A stretch of DNA of 64,000 nt from Cryobacterium sp. SO1 (GCF_004210215.2 NZ_CP067394.1:3038001-3102000), one strand, 5' to 3'. Shown: positions 48,351 through 57,530, counted from the first letter of the stretch. Numbers and translations are program-made. Notes: a model not told the origin generated them from the letters alone.

Positions 48351-50009
48351 ATGTCCGATGGCCCGCTGATCGTCCAAAGTGACCGCACGGTTCTGCTCGA
48401 AGTCGCGCATCCTCTGGCGGAGGATGCCCGGCACGACCTTGCCGTCTTCGCCGAGCTTGAGCGCGCGCCTGAGCACATCCACACCTACCGGATCACCCGG
48501 CTCGGCCTCTGGAACGCGCGGGCGGCCGGGCACGACGCGGCGAACATGCTCGCCACCCTCACGAAGTACTCCAAATTCGCGATCCCGCAGACCGTCACCG
48601 TCGATCTCGAGGAGACGGTGGGACGGTACGGCCGGCTGGTCATCGACAGGGACCCCGAGGGAGCGCTCATCCTGCGCAGCCTGGACGCCCCGGTGCTTAC
48701 CGAGGTGGCGGCTGCGCGCAAGATCGCCCCGTTGCTGGTCGGCCAGCCCACCCCGGACTCGTTCCTGGTGGCGCCGTGGGCCCGCGGCCAGCTCAAACAG
48801 GAACTGGTCAAGCTCGGCTGGCCCGCCGAAGACCTCGCCGGCTACACGCCGGGCACCCCGCACGACATCGCCCTGCTCGAAGACGGCTGGGCGTTGCGCG
48901 ACTACCAGAACAAGGCCGTGGCCAACTTCTTCGAGGCGGGCTCCGGTGTGGTGGTGCTGCCCTGCGGCGCCGGCAAGACTCTGGTGGGCGCCGGCGCGAT
49001 GGCAACCGCCAAGACCAACACCCTGATCCTGGTGACCAACACCGTGTCCGCCCGGCAGTGGCGGGATGAATTGCACAAGCGCACCACCCTCACCGCGGAG
49101 GAGATCGGCGAATACTCCGGCCAGGTGAAGGAGGTCAAACCGGTCACCATCGCCACGTACCAGATCCTCACCGCCAAGCGGAAAGGCGAATACGCGCACC
49201 TCGAGTTACTCGACGCCATGGATTGGGGCCTGGTGATCTACGACGAGGTGCACCTGCTGCCCGCGCCGGTGTTCAAGCTCACCGCCGAGCTGCAGGCCCG
49301 CCGGCGGCTGGGTCTGACCGCCACCCTGGTGCGGGAGGACGGCCGGGAGGGCGACGTGTTCAGCCTGATCGGGCCCAAGCGCTTCGACGCCCCGTGGAAG
49401 GAGATCGAGGCGCAGGGCTACATCTCCCCCGCGGCCTGCTTCGAGGTGCGCATCGACCTGCCGCACTCCGAACGACTCAGCTACGCCGCGGCGCCCGACG
49501 ACGAACGCTACCGGATGGCCGCCACCGCGCCGGCGAAGCTCGACATCGTCAAAAAGCTGGTGGCGATGCACCCGGGCGAACGCATCCTGGTGATCGGCCA
49601 GTATCTCGACCAGATCGACGAGCTCGCCGAGACCCTGCAGGCCCCCAAGCTCACCGGGGCCACCCCGGTCGACGAACGGGAACGGCTTTACCAGGCGTTC
49701 CGGGTCGGTGAGGAGAACCTCCTGGTGGTGTCAAAGGTGGCGAACTTCTCGATCGACCTGCCCGAAGCCTCGGTGGCCATCCAGGTGTCGGGGTCGTACG
49801 GGTCCCGGCAGGAGGAGGCCCAGCGGCTCGGCCGTCTGCTGCGCCCCAAGGAGTCCGGCCTCACCGCGAGTTTCTACACCCTGGTCGCCCGCGACACCGT
49901 CGACCAGGACTTCGCCCAGAACCGCCAGCGTTTCCTGGCCGAGCAGGGCTACTCGTATACAATCCTCGACGCCCACGCCCTCGACGAGCCCGCCCGAGCC
50001 GCCAGCTAA
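48351..50009 (+). CDS. Bacterial XPB DNA helicase
   Basis: A 552-aa SF2 helicase, 3'-to-5'. Damage-recognition-like N-terminus; Walker A LPCGAGKTLVG; motif II IYDEVHLLPA; motif III GLTATLVRED; the RED motif VREDGREGD typical of XPB; motif VI EEAQRLGRLLRPK. ATG 48351 is preferred to an upstream in-frame TTG; TAGCAT ends 8 nt before it. It pairs with the preceding protein. No Bax1-type nuclease gene is present nearby. Confidence 0.93.
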   Translation: MSDGPLIVQSDRTVLLEVAHPLAEDARHDLAVFAELERAPEHIHTYRITRLGLWNARAAGHDAANMLATLTKYSKFAIPQTVTVDLEETVGRYGRLVIDRDPEGALILRSLDAPVLTEVAAARKIAPLLVGQPTPDSFLVAPWARGQLKQELVKLGWPAEDLAGYTPGTPHDIALLEDGWALRDYQNKAVANFFEAGSGVVVLPCGAGKTLVGAGAMATAKTNTLILVTNTVSARQWRDELHKRTTLTAEEIGEYSGQVKEVKPVTIATYQILTAKRKGEYAHLELLDAMDWGLVIYDEVHLLPAPVFKLTAELQARRRLGLTATLVREDGREGDVFSLIGPKRFDAPWKEIEAQGYISPAACFEVRIDLPHSERLSYAAAPDDERYRMAATAPAKLDIVKKLVAMHPGERILVIGQYLDQIDELAETLQAPKLTGATPVDERERLYQAFRVGEENLLVVSKVANFSIDLPEASVAIQVSGSYGSRQEEAQRLGRLLRPKESGLTASFYTLVARDTVDQDFAQNRQRFLAEQGYSYTILDAHALDEPARAAS

Positions 50010-50021
50010 CCCGCGCCGTCC

Positions 50022-50116
50022 CGCTGGTCGAGCTTGTCGAGACCACGCACGCCGTCCTCAGGAACGCGGCCACAGTCACGAGGCACGTCACCGGGCCTCG
50101 ACAAGCTCGACCAGCG
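50022..50116. repeat. Perfect 20-bp inverted repeat between convergent genes
   Basis: CGCTGGTCGAGCTTGTCGAG (50022-50041) recurs as its exact reverse complement at 50097-50116, with a 55-nt loop. It fills the gap between XPB and the RibD_C gene. Similar GGTCGAGCTTGTCGAGACC repeats occur in other actinobacterial genomes, from memory. Confidence 0.85.
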
Positions 50117-50121
50117 AATGA

Positions 50122-50835
50122 TCAGCGGGCGCGGAGATAGCGCAGGAGGAGGGTGTCTCCGGCGGGGAGCGCGTGCGCGAGGCGCATCCGGCGCGGCGAC
50201 GCATCCGGCGCGCCGGCGATGCGGGGGGCCCGGCCGGACTCGAGCAGCGGAGCCAGGGTGAGGCAGAGCTCGTCCACCGCGTCGGCGGCCAGCAGCGAAC
50301 CGAACAGGCTCGGGCCGCCCTCGCAGAGCACCTGCGGATAGCCGAGCCCGGTGAGGGTGCGCACCATCAACGCGTGGTCCACGGATGCCTCGCCGCAGAC
50401 CAGCACGTCGGCGACCACGGCGAGCGCCGCTCGGCGGTCCGCGGGGGCCTGGGCGTGGGTGATCAGGATCGGCCGGGTGGCCGCGTCGGTGAACACCGGA
50501 AGGGCCGGGTCCAGGTCGAGCCGGCCGGAGACGATCGCCACCGGCGGGTGCTCCGGCAGGGCGTGCTTGACCCGCCAGGCCACCGCGTCGGCGCTGAACC
50601 GGATCCCGCCGTAACCCTCGGCGCGCACGGTGCCCGCCCCGACCAGGATCAGATCGGTGAGCATCCGCACCGTGTCGAAGACCAGCCGGTCGGCATCGTC
50701 GCCGAGCCCACCGCTCAGGCCGTCGTGGGTGGCGGCGCCGTCCAGGCTGCTGATGAAGTTCACCCGCAGGTGCGGGGCCGACCGGTCGCCGACCGTGTAG
50801 CGGGCCAGCACGTCGCCGGGATCAAGGGTGTGCAT
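50122..50835 (-). CDS. RibD C-terminal/DHFR-fold reductase
   Basis: A 237-aa protein of the RibD_C family, a DHFR-like NADPH reductase domain. The conserved start VNFISSLDGAATHDG, the LILVGAGTVRAEGYGGIRF stretch and GLGYPQVLCEGGPSLFGSLL are typical. Without the deaminase half it is not the full RibD, so its substrate could be a pyrimidine or pteridine. It overlaps the DHPS-like stop by one base (TGATG), and the two genes are co-transcribed. Confidence 0.85.
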   Translation of the reverse strand: MHTLDPGDVLARYTVGDRSAPHLRVNFISSLDGAATHDGLSGGLGDDADRLVFDTVRMLTDLILVGAGTVRAEGYGGIRFSADAVAWRVKHALPEHPPVAIVSGRLDLDPALPVFTDAATRPILITHAQAPADRRAALAVVADVLVCGEASVDHALMVRTLTGLGYPQVLCEGGPSLFGSLLAADAVDELCLTLAPLLESGRAPRIAGAPDASPRRMRLAHALPAGDTLLLRYLRAR

Positions 50836-51743
50836 CAGGCGAGGTTGTGGCGTAGGTAGGCCGGTTCGCGCCAGCCGAGAATGGCTTCGGTCATCCGCAC
50901 GGCGTCCACCGCCGCCGACACGTTGTGCACCCGCACGATGCGGGCGCCCTGCAGGATGCAGTAGACGGCCGCGGCGAGGGTGCCCTCCACCCGGCTGTCC
51001 CTGTCCCGGTTGAGGGTCTCGCCGATGAAGTCCTTGTTCGACACGGCCACCAGGGTGGGTAGGCCGAGCGCGGTGATCTCCCCCAGCCGGCGGGTCAGCT
51101 CGAGGGAGTGCCGGGTGTTCTTGTTCAGGTCGTGGCCGGGGTCGATGATCAGCCGCTCGGCCGGGACCCCGTTGGCCAGCGCCCGCTCCACCCTGGCCCG
51201 CAGGAAGCCGGCGACCTCGCGCACCACGTCGTCGTACTGCGGTGCCGGGTAGGGGGTGCGCGGACGGGCCAGGCTGTGCGTGATCACCAGGGTGGCGTCG
51301 CTGTCCGCGACGACCTCGGCCATCCGCGGGTCGTGCACCCCCGTGGTGTCGTTGATCACGTGCGCCCCCGCGACGATGCTGGCCCTGGCCACGTCGGGGT
51401 CGAAGGTGTCCACCGAGATCACCACGCCGGCGCCCCGCAGTGCGGCGACGACCGGGACCACCCGCTCGATCTCCTCGGTGACGGGCACCGCGGGGCCGGG
51501 CGCGAATTTGGCCCCGCCGATGTCGACCCAGTCGGCGCCGTCGGCCACGGCCTGCCGTGCCGCGGCGACGGCGTTCTCGAGCGCGAAGGTGGCACCACGG
51601 TCGTAGAACGAGTCGGGGGTGCGGTTGATCACCGCCATCACCGCCACCTCGCGGTCGAAGTCGAAGTCGCGGCCGTTCAGGCGGCGCACTGGCACGTCCA
51701 GCCGGGGCAGGATGATCCCGGGTGCGGAGGTCGGGCTGGCCAT
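50835..51743 (-). CDS. Dihydropteroate synthase-like protein, FolP2 type
   Basis: A 302-aa TIM barrel of the DHPS family. The first signature reads VMAVINRTPDSFYDRGATF instead of NVTPDSFSDGG, and the pterin/pABA loop reads WVDIGGAKFAPGPA, without the ESTRPG motif. These changes match the FolP2-type paralogue of mycobacteria, which is not thought to be the main folate enzyme. VRVHNVSAAVDAVRM remains at the C-terminus. AGGAG lies 4 nt before the ATG. Middle gene of a three-gene operon. Confidence 0.82.
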   Translation of the reverse strand: MASPTSAPGIILPRLDVPVRRLNGRDFDFDREVAVMAVINRTPDSFYDRGATFALENAVAAARQAVADGADWVDIGGAKFAPGPAVPVTEEIERVVPVVAALRGAGVVISVDTFDPDVARASIVAGAHVINDTTGVHDPRMAEVVADSDATLVITHSLARPRTPYPAPQYDDVVREVAGFLRARVERALANGVPAERLIIDPGHDLNKNTRHSLELTRRLGEITALGLPTLVAVSNKDFIGETLNRDRDSRVEGTLAAAVYCILQGARIVRVHNVSAAVDAVRMTEAILGWREPAYLRHNLA

Positions 51744-51792
51744 CTGACTCCTCGTGGTGCCGGGCCGCAGCGGGCCTGCGGCGGGGGTGTGC

Positions 51793-53082
51793 TCAGGCCA
51801 TGCCGGGGGTCGGCTCGAGCAGGTCTTCCAAGGCTATGCTCTCATCCATGAGTCGGCGCGGGTCGACTCTGACCTTGGACCGGATGAGTCGCTGCACGGT
51901 CTCGTTGATATCCCAGACGTTCACGTTCATCCCCGCGACGACCTGCCCGCCGGCGAGCCAGAACGCCACGAATTCCCGGCCGGGCCTGTCGCCCCGGAAG
52001 ACGACCTCGGCGTCCCGGGCGAGGTCGCCGAACCCGGAATACTCCATGCTCAGGTCGAACTGGTCGGTGTAGAAGTACGGGATCGCGGCGTACTGGGTGG
52101 TGTCGCCCAGCAGCGCCCGCCCGGCGGCGGCGCCGGCCGTATCGGCGTTCGCCCAGTGCTCCACCCGGAGCCGGTGGCCCAGCCGCGGGTGGAAGACGTT
52201 TGCCACGTCCCCGACCGCGAAGACGTCGGGGTCGTCGGTCTGGAATGTGGCCGACACCGCGATGCCGTTGTCGACGGCGAGGCCGGCACCGAGGGCGAGC
52301 TGGGTGTTCGGCGTGGCGCCCAGGCCCACCACCACCAGATCGGCGCGCACCAGGGTACGGTCGCTCAGCCGTACCCCGGTCACCCGGGTGCCGCCGCTGC
52401 GGGTCTCCCCCTCCAGCTCGACGACGTTCGTGTTGTTGCCCACGTGCACCCCGTGGTCACGGTGCAGCTGGTCGAAGACCGCGCCCACCTCGGCGCCGAG
52501 CGCGGCCTGCAGCGGCACGGCGCCGCGGCCCAGCACGATGACATCGTTCCCCTGCCCCTTCGCGGCGGCGGCCACCTCCAGCCCGATCCAGCCGCTGCCG
52601 ACGATGACCACCCGACGGCCGCCCTGCGCCAGCGCCGCGCGCAGCCGGTCGGCATCCTCGACCGTGCGCAGGTAGTGCACCCCGGGCAGGCTCGCCCCCG
52701 GTCCAGGGAACGGCCGCGGTGATGCCCCGGTGGCCAGCAGCAGCCGCGAATATCGCAGTTCCCGTCCGTCGTCGAGGGCCAGCCGGTGCCCGGCCCGGTC
52801 CAGGACCGCGGCCCGGTGCCCGGCGATCCGCTCGATCGCATGCTCGGCGTACCAGCCGAGCGGATGCACATCCACCGAGTCCCGGTCGGCCGACCCGGCG
52901 AGGTACTCCTTCGACAACGGCGGGCGGAGGTACGGGGCCGCGGTTTCCTCTCCGACCAGCACCACCCGCCCCTCGAATCCGGCCACCCGCACGGCCTCGG
53001 CCGCCCGAGCCCCGGCGAGCCCGGCGCCGACGATGACAATCGGGTCACCACCCGTCCCGCCCGGCTGCACTGAACCGTCCAT
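51793..53082 (-). CDS. FAD-dependent oxidoreductase, ferredoxin-reductase type
   Basis: A 429-aa flavoprotein. FAD site IVIVGAGLAGARAAEA, NAD site RVVIVGSGWIGLEVAAAA, the linking GATPNTQLALGAGL and the second FAD motif VFAVGDVANVFH. It has the PYLRPPLSKEYLAG segment of rhodocoxin/putidaredoxin reductase types and a C-terminal reductase domain. The partner ferredoxin is not in the window. CAGGAG 6 nt before the ATG. First gene of the operon with the DHPS-like gene, 49 nt apart. Confidence 0.88.
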   Translation of the reverse strand: MDGSVQPGGTGGDPIVIVGAGLAGARAAEAVRVAGFEGRVVLVGEETAAPYLRPPLSKEYLAGSADRDSVDVHPLGWYAEHAIERIAGHRAAVLDRAGHRLALDDGRELRYSRLLLATGASPRPFPGPGASLPGVHYLRTVEDADRLRAALAQGGRRVVIVGSGWIGLEVAAAAKGQGNDVIVLGRGAVPLQAALGAEVGAVFDQLHRDHGVHVGNNTNVVELEGETRSGGTRVTGVRLSDRTLVRADLVVVGLGATPNTQLALGAGLAVDNGIAVSATFQTDDPDVFAVGDVANVFHPRLGHRLRVEHWANADTAGAAAGRALLGDTTQYAAIPYFYTDQFDLSMEYSGFGDLARDAEVVFRGDRPGREFVAFWLAGGQVVAGMNVNVWDINETVQRLIRSKVRVDPRRLMDESIALEDLLEPTPGMA

Positions 53083-53251
53083 TCGCTGCTCCTGCCCCGC
53101 TATCGCAGCTTCTGCTGCCCGTCACCCGATCCTGCCGGTAGCTCTGACGGTAGAGGCATCCGGACCGTACCGGAACCCCTGTCACCGGATCGCCTGCGCG
53201 CGTACCGCCCACTCACAGGAAAGCACCAGCTAACGCGCAGATACTAGGTGC

Positions 53252-53944
53252 ATGACTGACGGCCCCCGCATCCTTATCGTTGACGACGAACCCAATATCC
53301 GGGATCTCCTCACCACCAGCCTCCGCTTCGCCGGGTTTGCCGTTCGCGCGGTCGGTAACGGCGCCCAGGCGATCTCCGCCGTGCTTGAGGAAGAGCCCGA
53401 CCTGATCATCCTCGACGTGATGTTGCCCGACATGAACGGTTTCGGCGTGACCAAGCGCCTGCGTTCGGCCGGCTACACCGCGCCGATCCTCTTCCTCACG
53501 GCGAAGGACGACACCGAAGACAAGATCACCGGCCTCACCGTCGGCGGCGATGACTACGTGACCAAGCCGTTCAGCCTCGACGAGATCGTGGCCCGGATCA
53601 AAGCCATCCTGCGCCGTACGATGCACGCCGACGAAGACGCGGTCATCCGCGCCGGCGAGCTCACCATGGACCAGGACACCCACGAGGTGCTCGTCGGCGA
53701 CCAGCCCATCGAGCTCAGCCCCACCGAGTTCAAGCTGCTGCGTTACCTGATGCTCAACCCCAACCGGGTGCTCTCCAAGGCGCAGATCCTCGACCACGTC
53801 TGGGAGTACGACTTCAACGGCGACGCCGGCATTGTGGAGTCCTACATCTCGTACTTGCGCCGCAAGGTGGACATGCACTCCAGCGAGCCGCTGATCCAGA
53901 CCAAGCGCGGTTTCGGATACATGCTCAAGGCCGCCAAGGCATAG
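53252..53944 (+). CDS. OmpR-family response regulator
   Basis: A 230-aa regulator. Receiver domain with the acidic pair DDEP (11-12), phosphorylated Asp55 in LIILDVMLPDMNG and Lys105 in VTKPFSLDE. The winged-helix output domain ends in SYISYLRRKVDMHSSEPLIQ. It resembles TrcR/PrrA-like regulators. ATG 53252 lies 6 nt after GATACT, a candidate leaderless start. The kinase follows after 29 nt and has its own -10. Confidence 0.92.
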   Translation: MTDGPRILIVDDEPNIRDLLTTSLRFAGFAVRAVGNGAQAISAVLEEEPDLIILDVMLPDMNGFGVTKRLRSAGYTAPILFLTAKDDTEDKITGLTVGGDDYVTKPFSLDEIVARIKAILRRTMHADEDAVIRAGELTMDQDTHEVLVGDQPIELSPTEFKLLRYLMLNPNRVLSKAQILDHVWEYDFNGDAGIVESYISYLRRKVDMHSSEPLIQTKRGFGYMLKAAKA

Positions 53945-53973
53945 ACCCAGTTTCACTTCCTTAGACTGGAATC

Positions 53974-55758
53974 ATGCATGTGGCCCTGATGGACCGTTGG
54001 AGCCGGATTTCGCTCCGCTCCAAGATCACCGGCGTGACCGTGCTGATGCTCACGCTCGGTCTGCTCGTTTCCGGGGTGGGCACCATGGTGATCCTGCAGA
54101 ACTACGTCGTGCAGCAGGTGGATGCCAGCCTACAGACCGAGGCGCAGACCACGCTGATGGACTACCGCAACTCCATGGAGAACGGCAGCGCCGGCGTGGA
54201 CTCGGACTACTTCGTGGCGGTCTACGACCAGAACGGCGTGCTCAAGCAGCGCACCTGGGGGGACCGGCCCCGCTCCAGCCTGCCCGCCGTGACGATGCCG
54301 TTGGACCTGCAGAGCGTGATCAACATGAACGGCGCCGTGCAGAAGCTCTCCGACGAGGAGGGCGACACCGAGTTCCACGCCGTGGCCGTGCCGTTCGTGA
54401 TCAATTCCACCGGCACCTACGGCACCCTGCTGATGGCCGTATCGCTGCAGTCGGCGCAGAACACCGTCAACACCTACCTCAGCATCTTCCTCGGCTTCGG
54501 TGTGGGGGTGGTGCTGGTGGGCGCCATGCTCACCCGGCTGCTGGTCACCACCACCTTCGCGCCGCTGCGCGAGGTCGAGCGCACGGCTGCGGCCATCGCC
54601 GACGGCGACTTCAGCCAGCGGCTGGGCGGAGCCACACCCAATACCGAGGTGGGCCGGCTCAACCGGTCCCTCAACACCATGCTCAGCCGCATCGACCGGG
54701 CCTTCAAGGACCGTGCCCGCACGATCGACCAGATGCGCCGCTTCGTCGGCGACGCCAGCCACGAGCTGCGCACCCCGCTGGTCTCGGTGCGCGGCTACGC
54801 CGAGCTCTACCGGATGGGAGCGCTGCAGACCCCCGACGACGTGGCCCAGGCCATGCAACGCATTGAGAAGGAAGCCATCCGCATGGGCGGACTGGTCGAG
54901 GACCTGCTCGAACTGGCCCGGTTGGATGAGACCAAGCCGCTCTCGCTGACCCGGGTTGACCTGCTGCCCCTCGCCCACGATGCCGCGCTCGACGCCATGG
55001 CCTCCTCGCCCGGCCGCCGGGTCACGGTGCTGACCAGTCACCCGGCCGAGTTCACCGAGAAGGCGCAGGAGGCCCCCATCGACCTGGCGCACTCCACCGG
55101 TGAAGTCACCCCCGCCCCGGTGTCGCCCGCGCCGGCTCCGGCCGTCAACGGGGCGAGCGCCACGAGCGCCGCAACGAAGAGCGCCGCCGCCAAGAGCGCC
55201 GCGCCCAAGGCCGACCCGTCCGGGTCCAGCACCGGCACGATCTCCTTCGCCGGCGCCACCCTCGCCAGGCTCCGCACCCGCCGGCCCAAGCGTACGGATG
55301 CGGTCCTGCCCGCCAACGACGCTCCCCCCGCCGTCGAGGCCCCACCGGAGCTCGAGGCGGTGATCATGGCCGAGGAGAACAAGGTGCGCCAGGTCATCAC
55401 CAACCTGATGGGCAACGCCCTTCGGTTCAGCCCGGCCGACAGTCCGGTCGAACTCGAGGTCGCCGTGGACCGGCGCAACCAGCGCGCCTCCATCTCGGTC
55501 ATCGACCACGGCGAGGGCATCCCCCCGCAGATCCGTGACAAGATCTTCCAGCGCTTCTGGCGGGCCGATACCTCCAGGGCCAGGGAGACCGGCGGCAGCG
55601 GCCTCGGCCTCGCGATCGTGGCCTCCATCGTGGCGAGCCACAACGGCTCGGTCGAGGTCGTCGAGACCCCGGGCGGCGGAGCGACCTTCCGGGTCTGGTT
55701 CCCGCTGGCCGAGTCCCCCGCCGCCCCGCAGGCGCTACCGTTGACGACGCTGGGCTGA
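53974..55758 (+). CDS. Sensor histidine kinase with low-complexity insert
   Basis: A 594-aa membrane kinase. TM1 about 20-42, an extracellular domain about 45-165, TM2 about 168-190, HAMP about 190-243, phospho-His263 in ASHELRTPLVSVRG, then an Ala/Pro/Ser/Lys-rich insert at about 361-460 before the ATPase domain (VRQVITNLMGNALRFSPADS, then DHGEGIPPQIRD and GGSGLGLAIV). TAGACT (53962-53967) ends 6 nt before the ATG, so the gene can be expressed separately from the response regulator. Confidence 0.9.
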   Translation: MHVALMDRWSRISLRSKITGVTVLMLTLGLLVSGVGTMVILQNYVVQQVDASLQTEAQTTLMDYRNSMENGSAGVDSDYFVAVYDQNGVLKQRTWGDRPRSSLPAVTMPLDLQSVINMNGAVQKLSDEEGDTEFHAVAVPFVINSTGTYGTLLMAVSLQSAQNTVNTYLSIFLGFGVGVVLVGAMLTRLLVTTTFAPLREVERTAAAIADGDFSQRLGGATPNTEVGRLNRSLNTMLSRIDRAFKDRARTIDQMRRFVGDASHELRTPLVSVRGYAELYRMGALQTPDDVAQAMQRIEKEAIRMGGLVEDLLELARLDETKPLSLTRVDLLPLAHDAALDAMASSPGRRVTVLTSHPAEFTEKAQEAPIDLAHSTGEVTPAPVSPAPAPAVNGASATSAATKSAAAKSAAPKADPSGSSTGTISFAGATLARLRTRRPKRTDAVLPANDAPPAVEAPPELEAVIMAEENKVRQVITNLMGNALRFSPADSPVELEVAVDRRNQRASISVIDHGEGIPPQIRDKIFQRFWRADTSRARETGGSGLGLAIVASIVASHNGSVEVVETPGGGATFRVWFPLAESPAAPQALPLTTLG

Positions 55759-55924
55759 CCCGCCCCGTCGACAGGTCCACCCCCCGGCACCCGGTCCTCC
55801 CCAGGCCGCCGGGCACGGAGTTCTCCCCAACGACCGGCGGCAGGCGCCTGGCACATTCGTTCCACCGTACCGTCGCCTCCGGGCGCCCGACCGGGCACCC
55901 GAGCGAAGCGAACGGAGAATGTCG

Positions 55925-56215
55925 ATGGCCCAGTTCCAGGTAGACAGCGACGCGTTGATCACGACGACGGGCGCAGCCCGCGCCACCATGGGGCGGATCC
56001 AGGCCGAGGTGGCCGCCCTGCTCGGGCAGCTCACCGGGCTGGAAGGCTCCTGGACCGGCCAGGCGTCCACGCAGTTCCAGGCGGCGGTGTCGGCGTGGCG
56101 CAGCACTCAACAGCATGTCGAGCAGAGCGCTGACGTGCTCAACCAGGCGCTCGGGCAGGCCGGAGCTCAGTACGCGGAGGTGGAGCAGGCCAACGCCCGG
56201 CTGTTCGCCCGGTAG
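55925..56215 (+). CDS. WXG100-family protein
   Basis: A 96-aa helical hairpin protein of the ESX substrate family. The turn has SWTGQAS (W-x-G), flanked by amphipathic helices (ALITTTGAARATMGRIQAEV and FQAAVSAWRSTQQHVEQSAD). ATG 55925 is preferred over ATG 55919, because GGAG then lies 7 nt upstream. There are no ESX secretion genes or partner WXG100 gene in the window, so it may be exported in trans. Confidence 0.85.
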   Translation: MAQFQVDSDALITTTGAARATMGRIQAEVAALLGQLTGLEGSWTGQASTQFQAAVSAWRSTQQHVEQSADVLNQALGQAGAQYAEVEQANARLFAR

Positions 56216-56239
56216 CGCCCTCCGGAGAGGCCGTACGCC

Positions 56240-56272
56240 GGCTACGGGCCGGCTACGGGCCGGCTACGGGCC
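56240..56272. repeat. Tandem repeat, three copies of 11 nt
   Basis: GGCTACGGGCC occurs three times in a row, followed by GGCTCAGCCGG, which contains the stop codon of the minus-strand lipoprotein gene. It lies between convergent genes and may be a slippage-prone stretch. Confidence 0.8.
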
Positions 56273-56275
56273 GGC

Positions 56276-57451
56276 TCAGCCGGAGAGACGTGCGGCGGCT
56301 CCTGCCGCGGTCCGGGTCAATCTGTCGCGTAGAACGTCAGGATCACCGTGAGCAGACGAGGTATTGAACTGCACCCAGTTGCCGCCGATCACAGTGTCGA
56401 GGCTGCAGGTCTCGGTCGAGCTGCCACAGGCGAACGAGGCCCGCTCGACGCCCGGGATCGATTCCTCGCTCCTGGCGCCCTGGTCGGGTCTTGCGGTCAG
56501 GCTCAACATCGCGTCGTAGGCCCAAGCCGCACCGGGAAGTGCTTCGACGGAGAGTACGCCGTTGTCGGAGTTCTCCAGCAGCCAGGAGCATCGTTCAGCT
56601 CCGCTCATGGTCCACGCGCCCGCGGAGAGACCCCAGCCGCCGCCGCCCGCAGGGCCGACCCACAGCTCCTCGGTGCGTTGGAATGTCGACCGCGCCTCGT
56701 CGGCGGTGGCGTAGACGGTGCAGTCGGCCGGCAACTCCACCGCGTTCCCGGCCGGCGTCCAGAGCGGCCCGGGCGCCGGGGCATCCGCCACCGTCGTGAC
56801 GATGGACTCGATCAACGGAGCTACGCGCGCAACCACATCATCGTCGCTGAGCGCTGCGTGCGCATCGATGCCCGTCAGCTGCACGTCGATCCAGGTGCTG
56901 CCGACGAGGATGTTGCTCGTGCACGACGACTCAGCGCCGCGACCGAAGCATGCACCTCCAAAGGAGTCACCGTAGGGCGCATCGGCGCCGCTCGGGACGT
57001 CGGTATAGAGCTCCGCGTAGCGGGCGTACATCTCGGCGGCGTCGGGGAGCACGAGCACCGTGTAGCCGGAGACGACCGGCTCGACCGGCTCGACCCCCAC
57101 TACCGGCACCGAAGTTGTCAGGGCTGTCGCGGCGCAGGCCGTTCCGCCGAGCTGCTCGATCGCGTAGCTGAGCGGGCCCCCGCCGAGCAACGCTGCAGCA
57201 TATGGCAGCGGCACTAGTCCGGTGGCCACGGTTTCGGCAGCGAGATCATCCGGCACGAGGTCGGCGCAGTCCAGGCCCAGCCTGGATGCCGGTGCGGTGA
57301 CCGCATCCGCCGGGGCCGGGGTGCCGCTCGGGCCAACTGCCGATTCTGCCGGTACTGGCGATTCAGTCGTGCATCCGGCCAGGAGTGCGACCGCCAGCAA
57401 CGCCGCCGGCACCAGCGTGCCCGACGACGTCGACAACCCCCGCGTCCCCAT
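56276..57451 (-). CDS. Secreted lipoprotein with duplicated Cys-containing domain
   Basis: A 391-aa lipoprotein. Signal sequence with lipobox ALLAGC, then a Pro/Ala linker. Two halves carry similar patterns, one with GGACFGRGAESSCTSNILVG and later GSTWIDV, the other with RASFACGSSTETCSLDTVIG and later GNWVQF, suggesting an internal duplication with paired cysteines. No family was recognised. ATG 57451; a TACCGT hexamer ends 5 nt upstream. Convergent with the WXG100 gene. Confidence 0.72.
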   Translation of the reverse strand: MGTRGLSTSSGTLVPAALLAVALLAGCTTESPVPAESAVGPSGTPAPADAVTAPASRLGLDCADLVPDDLAAETVATGLVPLPYAAALLGGGPLSYAIEQLGGTACAATALTTSVPVVGVEPVEPVVSGYTVLVLPDAAEMYARYAELYTDVPSGADAPYGDSFGGACFGRGAESSCTSNILVGSTWIDVQLTGIDAHAALSDDDVVARVAPLIESIVTTVADAPAPGPLWTPAGNAVELPADCTVYATADEARSTFQRTEELWVGPAGGGGWGLSAGAWTMSGAERCSWLLENSDNGVLSVEALPGAAWAYDAMLSLTARPDQGARSEESIPGVERASFACGSSTETCSLDTVIGGNWVQFNTSSAHGDPDVLRDRLTRTAAGAAARLSG

Positions 57452-57498
57452 ACCGCACGGTAACACCCAGGAGTTCGAGAACCGCACCGGACACACGA

Positions 57499-57530
57499 AT
57501 GTGGGCGCCCCCAGAAGGGGACGCCCACAT
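57499..57530 (-). terminator. groEL terminator hairpin
   Basis: ATGTGGGCG (57499-57507) pairs with CGCCCACAT (57522-57530), with inner CCCC/GGGG pairing. It lies 28 nt after the groEL stop. No U-run follows. Confidence 0.75.

Noticed and set aside
54130..55641. 503-codon open frame opposite the histidine kinase
   Set aside because: Antisense shadow of kinase motifs that are unambiguous on the other strand.
55919..56215. A full ESX secretion locus around the WXG100 gene
   Set aside because: Neighbours are a two-component system and a lipoprotein; no EccC ATPase, mycosin or second WXG100 gene is present.
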